Shown here: positions 7,461 through 17,054 of the stretch, piece after piece
Numbering within the stretch: the stretch's first letter is position 1
How the letters are laid out: each line of letters opens with the position of its first letter
Source of the DNA: Bdellovibrionia bacterium
GTDB lineage: Bacteria; Bdellovibrionota; Bdellovibrionia; Bdellovibrionales; JAGQZY01
NCBI GenBank assembly: GCA_030427805.1
Contig: JAUICP010000002.1
Location: forward strand, 372,001 to 436,000
DNA length: 64,000 nt
Reading direction: 5' to 3'
The notes under the pieces: generated by a model
The model's database searches: none
What the model was told of the DNA's origin: nothing
Seen by the model: the letters and a program-made list of their open reading frames with translations, nothing else
Program-made: the position numbers and the translations under genes

Positions 7461-8597
7461 CTAGCTCACTACCACATCTTCTTCAATTCGGTGGTATCCA
7501 TGCCACTCCTTCAATCGCGCCCGTGGGCGAATTGATTCTACATTTTCTTCCGCAACCCCTTCATCAACATCTTCTTCGATCTCAACTTGAGGGTATTCAA
7601 TAAGAACATAAGTGAGCTTAGTAATCATCCCCATATTTGGAATATCCAATGAAGTAAGCTCTGTCCAAGTTCCTGTATTAAAATATTCTTTATCAAAACT
7701 CCATTGACGGTACTTGTAAACATGGGAGTGGCCAAAAATGACCGTATGAATGCGATCATCATTCAATACTTTGCGTGCCGACTCACTCAGATCGGGAAAA
7801 ATAGCACTTTCGAACAAAACCTTAAGTATCTGACTAAATGGAAACTGGCGCCTTGGATCCTTAACAAAGATAGACTTGAAAAAGTATCCCAGAAGCTTAA
7901 AGAAGGACGTAAATGTAAACCAGGGTTCATTGATCATAGCCCAGCGAATCAAGCGATTGAAAGGCCTCACCTTATCGATGTGTGGATACTTCTGCTTGAT
8001 CTTTAACACGAAATCTAGAAAAAAGTGGGAACCAAAGGGGAGATTGAGTATGGGTTCCGGAAGATTTTTTCTCAGAAAAAACTTCTTCGGATTAATGCGA
8101 TTGGCCGCTTCATGCATATGTCCATGCTCAATATGAATTCCATCAAAGTAGTAGACTAAATTTTTGTATTTTATAGCGTGATCAACGGCTTGATCGAGAT
8201 AAGCTCGGGTCGCTGGCCAATACATTCCTTGATCGTGATTTCCAACGACATAGGTGATCGAATGATCTTCATTGGCTGCAAACTCCTTGAGAGCTTCAAA
8301 CACTTTTTTGTGGCCCTTAATAATACCTTTTAGCTTCATCAATGAAACTTCTTCGGTAATCACAGAAAGAAAATGCCCTTTGTAGTCGACCTGAAGAAAA
8401 TTGAGAAAATCTCCATTTATTATGAGCTCGACTTCGGCATTATCGAATTCGCCAGAGCTATAATAGTTTAAAAACTCTACAAATTTATCTGAATAATAGA
8501 ATTCTTCGAGAGAGTTGAGTGATCCACTTTCTAGGTCTCGTCCCTTGCCGAGGTGCATGTCGCTCACAACAAGTTTAATTTGTCGTTTTTGCTCCAT
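7461..8597 (-). CDS. Metallophosphoesterase of the calcineurin-like superfamily
   Basis: A 378-residue enzyme with all five metal-site blocks of the superfamily in order: S-D-M-H-L-G (about 13-18), N-G-D-F (about 61-64), V-G-N-H-D (about 117-121), E-H-G-H (about 157-160) and G-H-S-H near residue 293. A two-metal phosphoesterase is therefore expected. The overall look is like UDP-2,3-diacylglucosamine hydrolase relatives (LpxH/LpxI superfamily neighbours), but the protein is over 100 residues longer than LpxH and the substrate is unknown. It lies six bases after the GGDEF gene and 11 before pgi in the same operon. Confidence 0.85.
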   Translation of the reverse strand: MEQKRQIKLVVSDMHLGKGRDLESGSLNSLEEFYYSDKFVEFLNYYSSGEFDNAEVELIINGDFLNFLQVDYKGHFLSVITEEVSLMKLKGIIKGHKKVFEALKEFAANEDHSITYVVGNHDQGMYWPATRAYLDQAVDHAIKYKNLVYYFDGIHIEHGHMHEAANRINPKKFFLRKNLPEPILNLPFGSHFFLDFVLKIKQKYPHIDKVRPFNRLIRWAMINEPWFTFTSFFKLLGYFFKSIFVKDPRRQFPFSQILKVLFESAIFPDLSESARKVLNDDRIHTVIFGHSHVYKYRQWSFDKEYFNTGTWTELTSLDIPNMGMITKLTYVLIEYPQVEIEEDVDEGVAEENVESIRPRARLKEWHGYHRIEEDVVVS

Positions 8598-8603
8598 ACT
8601 CTT

Positions 8604-9962
8604 TTAACTCGCTAGGTAAACAATGTTCCGACTTTTTCTTTTAGCATCATACATGGCTTCATCGGCCATTTCCAGAAGTCTCTTGGCCGTTTGCGCGTGC
8701 ACCGGGTAAGTAGCAACTCCGATGCTGACGGTCAAGTTCGTGATCCTACCTTCGGCGTGGAAGGCGGTTTTCGAAATGAGATCGCGAATTCTCTCGGCAA
8801 CAATCCATGCCCGATCCGTATCAGCTCCAGAAAGAACGAGAACGAATTCGTCTCCGCCATAGCGAAAGGCAAAGTCAGTCTTTCTAATGGCTTTCGAAAG
8901 CAAATCACCAAGGGCGACTAAGATACTTGAACCAAGAACGTGGCCACCTGAGTCGTTCACCTTCTTAAAGAAATCAATATCAATAAATAAAACGGAGAAT
9001 TTTGTCTCAGCCCTCTCAGCTCGGGAAACTTCTTGGTCTAAAATTAAATTCAAATAACGTTGATTATAAAGACCGGTGACATCGTCAGTATAGGTCAAAC
9101 GACGGGCATCTTGAAATTTACTCGACAACAGCATTCTTTGATTGAGAATACGCATGAGATACTCACCATTAGTTGAGAGCATATCAGCTCCCGGGCGACT
9201 CAATCGGAACATCACAAAGTGGCCAAACAGTTCCCCCGTATTGGGATTAACTACCGGAAAGAGAGCGTCTTTTCGATGGGTCTCTGGATTCGTAAAGTAG
9301 GTCATATCCTTCGGATTGTCTTTTGGATAAGGCCAGCTGGAGAAATATCGAATCAGGGTTTCATCATCAAATGGACGGCTCGGCTTCCAACCATGGGGAA
9401 TCTGGGATTTGTCCTTTACGGCCTTCCAAGTTTTATGAAGTTCGCCTTCAGGGAACCATATGGCGTACTCAGCACCCAGCTGAGACGATAAATACTCAAT
9501 ACAGTGTCCCGTGAGGGCCTCTTTTTCTAGGCCTTCTAAGGAAGCCTGAAACGACAATAGGTTTTCTAAAGTATTAGTCGATTGAGCCCAGCGATTGACC
9601 AAGTCACATAAGAAAGAGAGCCTTTCAATTTTAAGCTCTAAATCCTTTTTCGACGTCAGTGGCCGGTGAATCTCATGAAAAGGGTTTGTTGGAATATAAA
9701 TCTCACGCTTCGATCCCTCAGTTGTGACATGAATCATCGGAAAGAACGGGTGAGCTTCCATGACATCTTCAACAATTCCCCAATAGGTCTTGGTTTTATT
9801 AACACCATGAAGGAGTAGCCCAACTCTCCCCGATTGAATAAGAGCGTCGGCTTCTAAGAACGACTCACATCGAACGATACCATAGCCCTTGGACTCGAGA
9901 TACTCAATGAGATCTCTCATCACTCCAGGCTGGTCATCAAATACGAGTAAGTCCGTAAACAT
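8604..9962 (-). CDS. GGDEF protein with a degenerate receiver-like N-terminus
   Basis: A 452-residue protein. Residues 1-110 resemble a response-regulator receiver (D-D near the start, alternating beta/alpha pattern), but the expected phosphate-accepting Asp is replaced in L-L-L-H-G-V. The middle (about 130-275) is GAF-like. A GGDEF domain (about 290-450) follows, with T-Y-T-D-D-V-T-G-L-Y-N, an intact G-G-D-E-F and an R-K-T-D inhibitory site. It is probably an active diguanylate cyclase with a phosphate-independent sensor. It is the third cyclase in this operon; only five bases separate it from the upstream coiled-coil gene. Confidence 0.87.
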   Translation of the reverse strand: MFTDLLVFDDQPGVMRDLIEYLESKGYGIVRCESFLEADALIQSGRVGLLLHGVNKTKTYWGIVEDVMEAHPFFPMIHVTTEGSKREIYIPTNPFHEIHRPLTSKKDLELKIERLSFLCDLVNRWAQSTNTLENLLSFQASLEGLEKEALTGHCIEYLSSQLGAEYAIWFPEGELHKTWKAVKDKSQIPHGWKPSRPFDDETLIRYFSSWPYPKDNPKDMTYFTNPETHRKDALFPVVNPNTGELFGHFVMFRLSRPGADMLSTNGEYLMRILNQRMLLSSKFQDARRLTYTDDVTGLYNQRYLNLILDQEVSRAERAETKFSVLFIDIDFFKKVNDSGGHVLGSSILVALGDLLSKAIRKTDFAFRYGGDEFVLVLSGADTDRAWIVAERIRDLISKTAFHAEGRITNLTVSIGVATYPVHAQTAKRLLEMADEAMYDAKRKSRNIVYLAS

Positions 9963-9967
9963 CTAAA

Positions 9968-10975
9968 CTACTCAACTTTCTTAAATGGCACGACGGAATC
10001 CTCATCTCCCTCTAACTGGGTGAGGGCAATTCTCAAGGCTCTAATAACCCGTCTCGTGACTTCGTGTTTTTCTTGCAACTGTTTATAAATCTGCTGACTC
10101 TTTTTATTATAGTTTTCTGACTCAACTTTAAGCCGGTCGATTCTTCGTTTTAACTCGAGAATCATTTCATCCTTCGATCGAACGAGCGCAATCTCTTCCA
10201 TCTTCGCAATTTCGAGTCGATGCTCGAGATCTTTTTCGCGCTTTCGAATTTTTCGAATATTCGTTTCAAGGCGCATTTCCAATTCTTCAATTTTTCGCTG
10301 GAGATCAAAACTCTCGCGCTCCTTAGCACTCAATCGCTCTTTAGCGAGGCGAAGTTCATCGGCGTGAAGCTTTCTCTCTTCTTCGCGGTCGAGCTCTAGA
10401 GCTTCAACCTTCGAGTAATACTCATCTTTGAGTCTCTGGAAGGTTTCACCGGCGGCAGCGAGTTGCTCGTTTTCACGCCTGAGTCGCTCGATTTCTGTTT
10501 CGAGTTCGTTGACTCGGGCCTGGGCCACTCGCAAATGCTCACTCTGCTTGAGTGTCGCTTCTGCCGAAGTGAAGATCGCTCCACCACTCGCACCACCCGT
10601 TGGTGCAACAGTCTTTTCAGGAGGCATTGAGGACGAAACGCCATAGGAAACCTTGGTCTCGGTTGAGGATGAGACATCTTCGATTTCTAGGTCTCTGCGA
10701 CCATGTTTGGCTGACGAACCCTGGTCTTCACTGATGACCTGGGTCTTATTGTCATTATTGAAATTGTCTGGGGGTTCTGCCTGTAAAACTGCGGTCTTAT
10801 CATCTTCACCGGATGAGCCTTGATCAAAACGCACGTCTTCGATATCCCTGTCGGGATCAAAAGAATCCTCTTCCACCTTCACCGAAGAAGAAAGATTCTC
10901 AAAATCATCGTCTATCATCAAATCAATCAAATCTTCATCAACTGATTTTTTATTACTTTTCTTGCTCATCCTCAT
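9968..10975 (-). CDS. Acidic and coiled-coil protein with D-K-T motifs
   Basis: A 335-residue protein of unrecognised family and first gene of the signalling operon. The first 125 residues are acidic, low in predicted structure and rich in Ser/Thr. They include D-D-K-T-A-V (Thr61) and D-N-K-T-Q-V (Thr78), which look like the D-K-T tails of the two FHA-GGDEF proteins downstream. Residues 140-325 form a long charged coiled coil with heptad Leu. I infer a scaffold whose phosphorylated tail may be read by the FHA domains. No enzyme motif or membrane segment is visible. The start could also be the Met at residue 3 (10969). Confidence 0.75.
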   Translation of the reverse strand: MRMSKKSNKKSVDEDLIDLMIDDDFENLSSSVKVEEDSFDPDRDIEDVRFDQGSSGEDDKTAVLQAEPPDNFNNDNKTQVISEDQGSSAKHGRRDLEIEDVSSSTETKVSYGVSSSMPPEKTVAPTGGASGGAIFTSAEATLKQSEHLRVAQARVNELETEIERLRRENEQLAAAGETFQRLKDEYYSKVEALELDREEERKLHADELRLAKERLSAKERESFDLQRKIEELEMRLETNIRKIRKREKDLEHRLEIAKMEEIALVRSKDEMILELKRRIDRLKVESENYNKKSQQIYKQLQEKHEVTRRVIRALRIALTQLEGDEDSVVPFKKVE

Positions 10976-11070
10976 ATAACTCTTCGGAAAATTTGATAAA
11001 TTCTTTTACGAGACGAGGATTTACAGACCCTCAAAAGGGCCTATTTGAGCTATTCTGGACCACTTAATCG

Positions 11071-11094
11071 AAAAAAGCCCGACCTAGGCCGAGC
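11071..11094 (-). terminator. Terminator after the PfkB-type kinase
   Basis: On the reverse strand GCTCGGCC and GGTCGGGC pair around a central TA with two G-U pairs, and six T follow. It sits 43 bases past the kinase stop and before the promoter region of the signalling operon. Confidence 0.75.
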
Positions 11095-11136
11095 TTGATA
11101 TTGATGAAATATTAAATTGCTTAAACTGACTGGACT

Positions 11137-12045
11137 TTAGTCCCTAGCGATTATCTTGAGATACTCTTTCTTTCGAGCCTCGAATTCTTCAGACTTTAGA
11201 GCGTCTAATCGAGTGAGGCCAAATCCTTGGACTTGAAAGCTCGCCATGAGGCAACCGTGAAGACAGGCCTCTTTAATGGTTTTTAAGTCAAAGCCCTTGT
11301 TTTCTTTAGCCATATAGCCAAAGAAAGCTCCAGCGAAAGAATCACCAGCTCCCGTTGGATCGACCACTTGAGCAATCGGAAAAGCGGGAAGGATGAAATA
11401 ACCTTCTTGTGAGCGCAATACGAAACCGTATTCGCCGCGCTTAACAACAACCGCCTTGGGACCCATTTTCATGATCTCTTCACTCGAGGCAATCGCATTG
11501 GTTTGACCCGTGAGCATATTGGCTTCGCCTTCGTTGATCATGAGCACATCAACCCGTTTAAGGACTTTTAAAAGGTCGTCCTTTTTGGTTTCAATCCAGA
11601 AGTTCATAGTGTCACAACCAACAAACTTCGGTGTAACGACTTGATCGAGAACCTGAATTTGCAGAACTGGATCAATATTCGCTAAAAACACATAGGGTGT
11701 ATTTTTATAGCTTTCTGGAAGCTTGGGATTGAAGTCTTGGAAAACATTGAGTTCCGTAGCCAAAGTTTCAGCTTCGTTCATTGCTCCTTCGTACTTACCT
11801 TCCCAGTGAAAGGTTTTTCCTTCGCGAACTTGAAGTCCTTCTGTATCGACTCCACGGGAACGAAGTTTTTCAAGATCGGCATCTTGGTAGTCATTTCCGA
11901 CAACACCCACGATTCTTAAATCAGCGTACTGAGCGGCTGCGAGCGAAAAGTGGTTAGCAGAACCACCGAGTGCCCGGTCAACCCTTCCTTCTGGTGTAGA
12001 GATGGTATCGTAGGCAAGGCTTCCGACGACGAGAATATCAGACAT
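11137..12045 (-). CDS. PfkB-family carbohydrate kinase
   Basis: A 302-residue ribokinase-like kinase. It has the N-terminal G-S-A-N-H-F-S-L-A-A substrate-side motif and, near residue 230, the family signature D-P-T-G-A-G-D-S-F-A-G-A with the catalytic Asp. It transfers phosphate from ATP to a sugar or nucleoside; the substrate cannot be named, though ribokinase and adenosine-kinase relatives are the nearest in style. GGGGGA lies before the ATG. It starts 24 bases after rlmN and is followed by a terminator, so it closes that transcript. Confidence 0.85.
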   Translation of the reverse strand: MSDILVVGSLAYDTISTPEGRVDRALGGSANHFSLAAAQYADLRIVGVVGNDYQDADLEKLRSRGVDTEGLQVREGKTFHWEGKYEGAMNEAETLATELNVFQDFNPKLPESYKNTPYVFLANIDPVLQIQVLDQVVTPKFVGCDTMNFWIETKKDDLLKVLKRVDVLMINEGEANMLTGQTNAIASSEEIMKMGPKAVVVKRGEYGFVLRSQEGYFILPAFPIAQVVDPTGAGDSFAGAFFGYMAKENKGFDLKTIKEACLHGCLMASFQVQGFGLTRLDALKSEEFEARKKEYLKIIARD

Positions 12046-12069
12046 TTTTCCCCCTTTTGACCAGGATCT

Positions 12070-13230
12070 TTAACCGAGAATCCCGGTTTGTACTTCTTGC
12101 TTCTTAGGATGCTCATTATAGTGAGAAGTGAGCTGTCCGCAAGCAGCAAATATATCGCGACCCATGGTTCTACGGATTGTGACATGGGTTCCGGTATTTA
12201 AGATCTCTTTTTGAAAGCGAAAGACGTCTTTTGAGTCCGATCGGTGGAAATCCGCTCCAGGATGCTCGTTGAAAGGTATGAGATTGAGCTTGCATGGCAC
12301 ACCGCGAATAATTTTTCGCAGCTGCCTGGCGTGTTCAATCGAATCGTTAACCCCCTTGAGAAGGACATATTCAAAAGTGACTCGGTCGCGAGCCTTGCTT
12401 GTGTGCTCACGACAGGCATCCATCAACTTCTTGATATTGTACTTTTTGTTAATGGGCATAATGAAGTTTCTAATTTCATCATTGGGCGCATTCAAACTCA
12501 CAGCAAGACGAGCACCGGATTCTGTAATCAGAGGAATTTGGGGAACTAAGCCGGATGTTGAAACCGTCACCTTCCTGCGCGAGAAGTTCATCCCCCAGGT
12601 CGAATGCAAAACTTTGATGGTTTTAAAAACAGCTTCTGGATTATCAAGGGGCTCACCCATTCCCATAAAAACGATATTAGAAATGCGCTGCCCTTCTTTA
12701 AGTCGATCGTGAACCTGCATGAACTGACCAACTATTTCATCGGCAGTAAGACGTCTTTTGAGTTTCTGCTTACCCGTAAAACAAAACTTACAGGCCATAT
12801 TACATCCCACTTCTGAAGAAAGACAGAGTGTGAGTCGATCGTCAGAGGGAATGAGAACCGCTTCGACCGTCTTTGAAAAACCAACGTCGAAAAGAAATTT
12901 TTGCGTTCCATCCTTACTCACCAAATGCTCGACCACTTTGGGGAGCTCGAAGCTGATGAGATCAGGGAGCTCGGCGCGAAACTTTTTCGAAATATTACTC
13001 ATCTCTTCGAAGTCGGTGACTCGAGATTGGTAAACCCATTTAAAAAGTTGTTGGGCTCGGTAGGACTCTTTACCCAATTTTTTGAGAAGGTCCTTGAGGT
13101 CGTCCAATTCAAGGCCATAGAAGTTCACCTTCTGGGGGTCTTCTTTGCGCGGCTCTTCTTCGCGCCCTTTTAGCACGACCTCATCGGCGAACTCAGTAAA
13201 ATTTTGCGGGTTTAAATCTTCTGATCTCAT
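12070..13230 (-). CDS. rlmN: 23S rRNA/tRNA adenine-C2 methyltransferase RlmN
   Basis: A 386-residue radical-SAM enzyme that methylates C2 of A2503 in 23S rRNA, and often A37 of tRNA. The iron-sulfur motif C-N-M-A-C-K-F-C-F-T-G is near residue 144. G-M-G-E-P-L-D-N follows near 190, with S-T-S-G-L-V-P near 224, and the C-terminal Cys in A-A-C-G-Q-L serves the methyl-transfer cycle. An N-terminal extension of about 35 charged residues precedes the usual F-Y-G-L-E-L-D start. Located between the heptose-kinase gene (113 bases upstream) and the PfkB kinase (24 bases downstream). Confidence 0.95.
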   Translation of the reverse strand: MRSEDLNPQNFTEFADEVVLKGREEEPRKEDPQKVNFYGLELDDLKDLLKKLGKESYRAQQLFKWVYQSRVTDFEEMSNISKKFRAELPDLISFELPKVVEHLVSKDGTQKFLFDVGFSKTVEAVLIPSDDRLTLCLSSEVGCNMACKFCFTGKQKLKRRLTADEIVGQFMQVHDRLKEGQRISNIVFMGMGEPLDNPEAVFKTIKVLHSTWGMNFSRRKVTVSTSGLVPQIPLITESGARLAVSLNAPNDEIRNFIMPINKKYNIKKLMDACREHTSKARDRVTFEYVLLKGVNDSIEHARQLRKIIRGVPCKLNLIPFNEHPGADFHRSDSKDVFRFQKEILNTGTHVTIRRTMGRDIFAACGQLTSHYNEHPKKQEVQTGILG

Positions 13231-13343
13231 AAGCGACGGAAACTAACACGTCTTCGCCTAAAAATCGAGCCTCTTTAGTCCTATCGAGGCCTCTCTTTAC
13301 TACAATAATTTTGGGCAGAATTTAGAAAATTTTTTCACTATTT

Positions 13344-14387
13344 TTAGGCCTTTAGACCCTCATTGATCGCATCCAGGTACTCGGGTAAATCAGCCGCGTA
13401 ACAAGGAACACAACCCACCTTACCAACGACCACTCCCGCAGCAAGGTTAGCTAGGACACAGGCCTCGCGCAAAGAAAGACCCGCAGCCCATGCGAGGGCA
13501 AGACTGGCAATCACAGTATCTCCAGCTCCGGTCACATCAAAAACCTGGCGCGCAAAGGTCGGCAAGTTAAAGGCCTTTTGGTTTTCAAAAAGCTGCATAC
13601 CATCGGAGCCCAAAGTGATAATCATCTGTTCACCGTTGATCTCTTCTAAAAGCTTTTTGCCGACCCGATCGATGTAATCGGGGTCGGAGCGCAAATCATC
13701 GAGTTGATAACCGGCCAAGGACAATGACTCATCGTGATTGGGAGTCATTAGGTCAGCGCCCTTGTACATTGCCAAAGGGCTCGATCGATGGGGATCGACT
13801 AAGACTTTTTTACCCTGAGCGTGAGCTTCAGAAATTATTTTTTGCGAAAGGGATTCCGTCACCACCCCTTTGGCATAATCTTGCAAAATGACGACGTCCA
13901 CAGAAGGGAGAACTTTTCGAAAGTTTTTAAGAAGCTCTTCTTCGATCTTCGCGTCGATAAATTGCCGTCGTTCATGGTCCACGCGCACAATGTGATTGTG
14001 CCCCGCCATAACTCGAGTTTTTAACGTGGTTGGGCGAGATTCGTCGACAACGAGCAGATCAACATCCACAGCGTTTTCTTTGAGAAGGCCCCTGAGTTTA
14101 TCGGCTGCTGCATCTGCACCAACAACGGCAAGCAAAATGGGCTTTCCCCCGAGGGAGGAGATATTCTGGGCCACATTTCCAGAGAGCCCCAGTCGAGTCT
14201 CTTGCTTATCCACTTCAAGAACAGGTACGGGTGCTTCTGGACTAATTCTTCGCACACGACCCAATAGGTATTCATCAAGACCAACATCGCCAATGATGAG
14301 GACCTTCGTTGAGTTCATTTGCTCGATCCAGCTCTTTAACTGATCTTTTTGTACGAGCAATTGTTTAAGTTCTGAAAGTGGCGCCAT
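13344..14387 (-). CDS. rfaE1: Heptose-7-phosphate kinase (RfaE domain I type)
   Basis: A 347-residue PfkB-fold kinase of the RfaE/HldE domain I type. It phosphorylates D-glycero-beta-D-manno-heptose-7-phosphate at C1 during lipopolysaccharide core synthesis. Features: G-D-V-G-L-D-E-Y near residue 33, R-R-I-S-P-E-A-P-V-P-V-L near 47, L-G-L-S-G-N-V-A-Q-N near 67, and D-V-T-G-A-G-D-T near 287. The cytidylyltransferase domain II of enterobacterial HldE is absent, so a separate rfaE2 is expected elsewhere. Its presence supports a Gram-negative envelope with heptose in the LPS core. Confidence 0.87.
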   Translation of the reverse strand: MAPLSELKQLLVQKDQLKSWIEQMNSTKVLIIGDVGLDEYLLGRVRRISPEAPVPVLEVDKQETRLGLSGNVAQNISSLGGKPILLAVVGADAAADKLRGLLKENAVDVDLLVVDESRPTTLKTRVMAGHNHIVRVDHERRQFIDAKIEEELLKNFRKVLPSVDVVILQDYAKGVVTESLSQKIISEAHAQGKKVLVDPHRSSPLAMYKGADLMTPNHDESLSLAGYQLDDLRSDPDYIDRVGKKLLEEINGEQMIITLGSDGMQLFENQKAFNLPTFARQVFDVTGAGDTVIASLALAWAAGLSLREACVLANLAAGVVVGKVGCVPCYAADLPEYLDAINEGLKA

Positions 14388-14607
14388 ATATAATCTTCTT
14401 TCACTCCCTTAGGCCAAAGTCAACGAAGACTCTGCGCGTGTCATAGGCTCTCGATTCGATCATATTTTAATTAAAATTGCCTTTAGAAAGGACCAAAAAA
14501 TGGCACACAGTAAAAGGGCCAAAAAATCTCTTCTCCACCTATTCATCGCATGGTAGAAGCGCCATAATATAAAGAACTTGATCTGACCCATCTCAGCGGA
14601 GGTAGCT

Positions 14608-15867
14608 GTGGAAAATATTGTGAAAGGTGATCTCTTTCAAAACTTTCTGTCGTCTCTTGGTACTGCTGCCAACATGATTAGTTGTGATCCCAATGTATTG
14701 ACTCGGCTCCGTCAGCCGCGACGAGTGATTATGGTCAGTGTTCCCGTTCGAATGGAAGACTACAGCGTTAAGGTTTTCACTGGTTACCGAGTCCAATACA
14801 ACGCAACGCTTGGCCCCTACAAAGGTGGAATGAGATATCACCAAGATGTGGATGCTAGTGAAGTAGCTGGTCTTGCCGCTCTTATGACTTTCAAAAACTC
14901 CCTTCTCAATCTCCCCCTTGGTGGAGCTAAAGGTGGAGTCAAAGTCGATCCGAATTTGCTTTCGCGAACTGAAAAACAAAATCTCACGCGACGATTAACA
15001 ACTGAGCTTGGTCCCTTTATCGGGCCAACCAAAGATATTCCCGCTCCCGATATGGGAACCGATGCCCAAACCATGGCTTGGATGATGGATACCTATTCGC
15101 AAGAATCTGGTTTTGCACAACCTGGTGTTGTTACGGGTAAGCCGATTGAAATCGGTGGGTCTCTCGGCAGAAACAGTTCGACAGGTCACGGTGTGATTTA
15201 CATAACAGAGCAAGTTTGTTCGCGCATGGACTGGAAAATGTCTGACACCAGTATTGCCATTCAGGGTTATGGTAATGTGGGCTCCCACGCTGCCCATAAA
15301 GCGACTGAGTTTGGCTGTAAGGTCGAAGCCGTTTCGGATGTCAGTGGTGGAATTTATCGCAAAGGTGGCTTGAATATCGCCGATGTCGATAAGTGGATCG
15401 AAGAAAATAAAACATTAGCAGGCTATCCCGAAGCTGATTCAATTAGTAACGAAGAGCTATTAGAACTCGACGTCGATATTCTCGCTCCATGTGCTCTTGA
15501 TGGCGTCATTAACAAGAGTAACATGAAGAAAATCAAGGCTAAGGCGGTTGTCGAAGGTGCGAACGGTCCGACAACGAACGAAGCCACAGAGTACCTCCAC
15601 GAAAATGGAATCATCTGTGTACCCGATATTCTGGCCAACGGTGGTGGTGTTGTTGTTTCTTACTTCGAGTGGGTTCAAGATATCGGCAACTACTTCTGGG
15701 ATGAAGAGGCTGTAAACGTCAATATGAAAAAGGTTATGACAAAAGCTTTTTCTCAAGTGTGGGATTTTGCTCAAGAGCGAAAAGTCGATATGCGAACGGC
15801 GGCGATGGCCGTTGCCACAAGACGACTTGAAAGAGCCATGCTCCTTCGCGGTCTCTACCCTCGTTAA
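14608..15867 (+). CDS. gdhA: Glutamate dehydrogenase
   Basis: A 419-residue Glu/Leu/Phe/Val dehydrogenase that interconverts glutamate with 2-oxoglutarate and ammonia. The catalytic stretch is P-L-G-G-A-K-G-G-V near residue 110, with G-G-M-R-Y-H-Q-D upstream. The nucleotide-binding loop is Q-G-Y-G-N-V-G-S-H near 222. Length and N-terminus match the hexameric catabolic type, mostly NAD-linked, but cofactor choice is not certain. Start is GTG at 14608 with GGAGG five bases upstream. The 220-base region before it carries no gene. An amino-acid catabolic role would suit a proteolytic or predatory life style. Confidence 0.93.
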   Translation: MENIVKGDLFQNFLSSLGTAANMISCDPNVLTRLRQPRRVIMVSVPVRMEDYSVKVFTGYRVQYNATLGPYKGGMRYHQDVDASEVAGLAALMTFKNSLLNLPLGGAKGGVKVDPNLLSRTEKQNLTRRLTTELGPFIGPTKDIPAPDMGTDAQTMAWMMDTYSQESGFAQPGVVTGKPIEIGGSLGRNSSTGHGVIYITEQVCSRMDWKMSDTSIAIQGYGNVGSHAAHKATEFGCKVEAVSDVSGGIYRKGGLNIADVDKWIEENKTLAGYPEADSISNEELLELDVDILAPCALDGVINKSNMKKIKAKAVVEGANGPTTNEATEYLHENGIICVPDILANGGGVVVSYFEWVQDIGNYFWDEEAVNVNMKKVMTKAFSQVWDFAQERKVDMRTAAMAVATRRLERAMLLRGLYPR

Positions 15868-15955
15868 TTTCTACAAGGGGAGCTTTTCTAAATCGCTCCC
15901 CAATTAATCTGCAAAAACTTTTGCATTCCTAGTAGGCCAATACTATTAAAAGAGT

Positions 15956-16951
15956 ATGTCTTTTAAGCCCTGGTCCCTTATTCCCGCAAAACTCGCCCAC
16001 GATTTAGCTCCTATAGGTGTTAATACCCTGAGTCTTCTCATGCCCGACGAACCACCCCACTGGAAACCCTTGGAGTGGCGCGGACTGAAATTTCCCAACC
16101 GCCTTGGACTGGCTGGTGGAGTTGATAAAACCGGAAAATGCATCAAGGCCTGGCCCAAATTGGGGGCCGGTTTTATGGAGCTCGGAACAGTGACACCCTT
16201 ACCCCAAGGACCGAATCCTGGAACCATTATTATGCGCAATATGCAGGGCAAAGCTCTGTGGAACAAGATGGGTTTTCCCAATGAAGGGGTTCAAGCCCTA
16301 AAAAAGAATATTAAAAACGCCGGCTCTTTAAGTATACCTCTCTTTGTGAATATCGGAAAAAATCGCAACACCAGTAACGAAGAAGCCGAAAAGGACTACA
16401 TTCAGTGTCTGCAAGAAATTTACGACGACTGCGATGGGATCGTTGTCAATATCAGTAGCCCCAACACCAAGGGGCTCCGCGAGTTACAGACCAGAGATTA
16501 TCTCACATCGTTTATAAGTCGCATTTTAGAAAGTCGACCCGGGGTCTCGCAAAGTAAATTGAAACCTGTCCTGATAAAACTCAGTCCCGATAGTAGTGAC
16601 GAAGAGTTTTCTGAAATGCTCGACATCACGCTTGAGTCCGGTGTCGACGGCTGGGTTTTAACCAATACAACAACCCATAGGGTGAACGGCTTGAGCTTTC
16701 CCTCTGAAGGCGGAATGTCTGGCGCTCCACTCAAAGAGCTTTCTTTTGAAAAATTGAAATTTGCTGCCAATTACATTGGCGAGAAAAAGGGCGATCGTCT
16801 GATAATTTCGGTTGGCGGGATCATGGATGAAAATGACATTCGCATGCGCCTTGCCAATGGTGCTGACCTGGTCGAAATTTACTCGGCTCTCGTCATTGAA
16901 GGCCCCCAGTTTTTCAGAAACATGGGTAAAAAACTCAAGAACTGGCACTAA
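15956..16951 (+). CDS. pyrD: Dihydroorotate dehydrogenase (quinone type)
   Basis: A 331-residue FMN enzyme oxidising dihydroorotate to orotate in pyrimidine synthesis. Visible blocks: N-R-L-G-L-A-G-G-V-D-K-T near residue 50, N-I-G-K-N near 130, N-I-S-S-P-N-T-K-G-L-R with the catalytic Ser near 165, and S-V-G-G-I near 284. The N-terminal helix region and lack of a PyrK partner point to the class 2, membrane-associated, quinone-using enzyme. It stands alone, 88 bases after gdhA. Confidence 0.93.
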   Translation: MSFKPWSLIPAKLAHDLAPIGVNTLSLLMPDEPPHWKPLEWRGLKFPNRLGLAGGVDKTGKCIKAWPKLGAGFMELGTVTPLPQGPNPGTIIMRNMQGKALWNKMGFPNEGVQALKKNIKNAGSLSIPLFVNIGKNRNTSNEEAEKDYIQCLQEIYDDCDGIVVNISSPNTKGLRELQTRDYLTSFISRILESRPGVSQSKLKPVLIKLSPDSSDEEFSEMLDITLESGVDGWVLTNTTTHRVNGLSFPSEGGMSGAPLKELSFEKLKFAANYIGEKKGDRLIISVGGIMDENDIRMRLANGADLVEIYSALVIEGPQFFRNMGKKLKNWH

Positions 16952-17054
16952 CTAAGCCACCGGGGTCATCCTATTTTCAACGACACTTTCATTGTGCTTC
17001 CCTTGCCCGGGGCATACTTATTGAACTTACCACTCCGAAAAACGAGGTTTTGGT

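Noticed and set aside
14501-14557. Short frame starting M-A-H-S-K-R-A-K-K-S before gdhA, reminiscent of the start of ribosomal protein S20
   Set aside because: It stops after 18 codons and the remainder does not resemble S20 in any frame, so it is probably chance.
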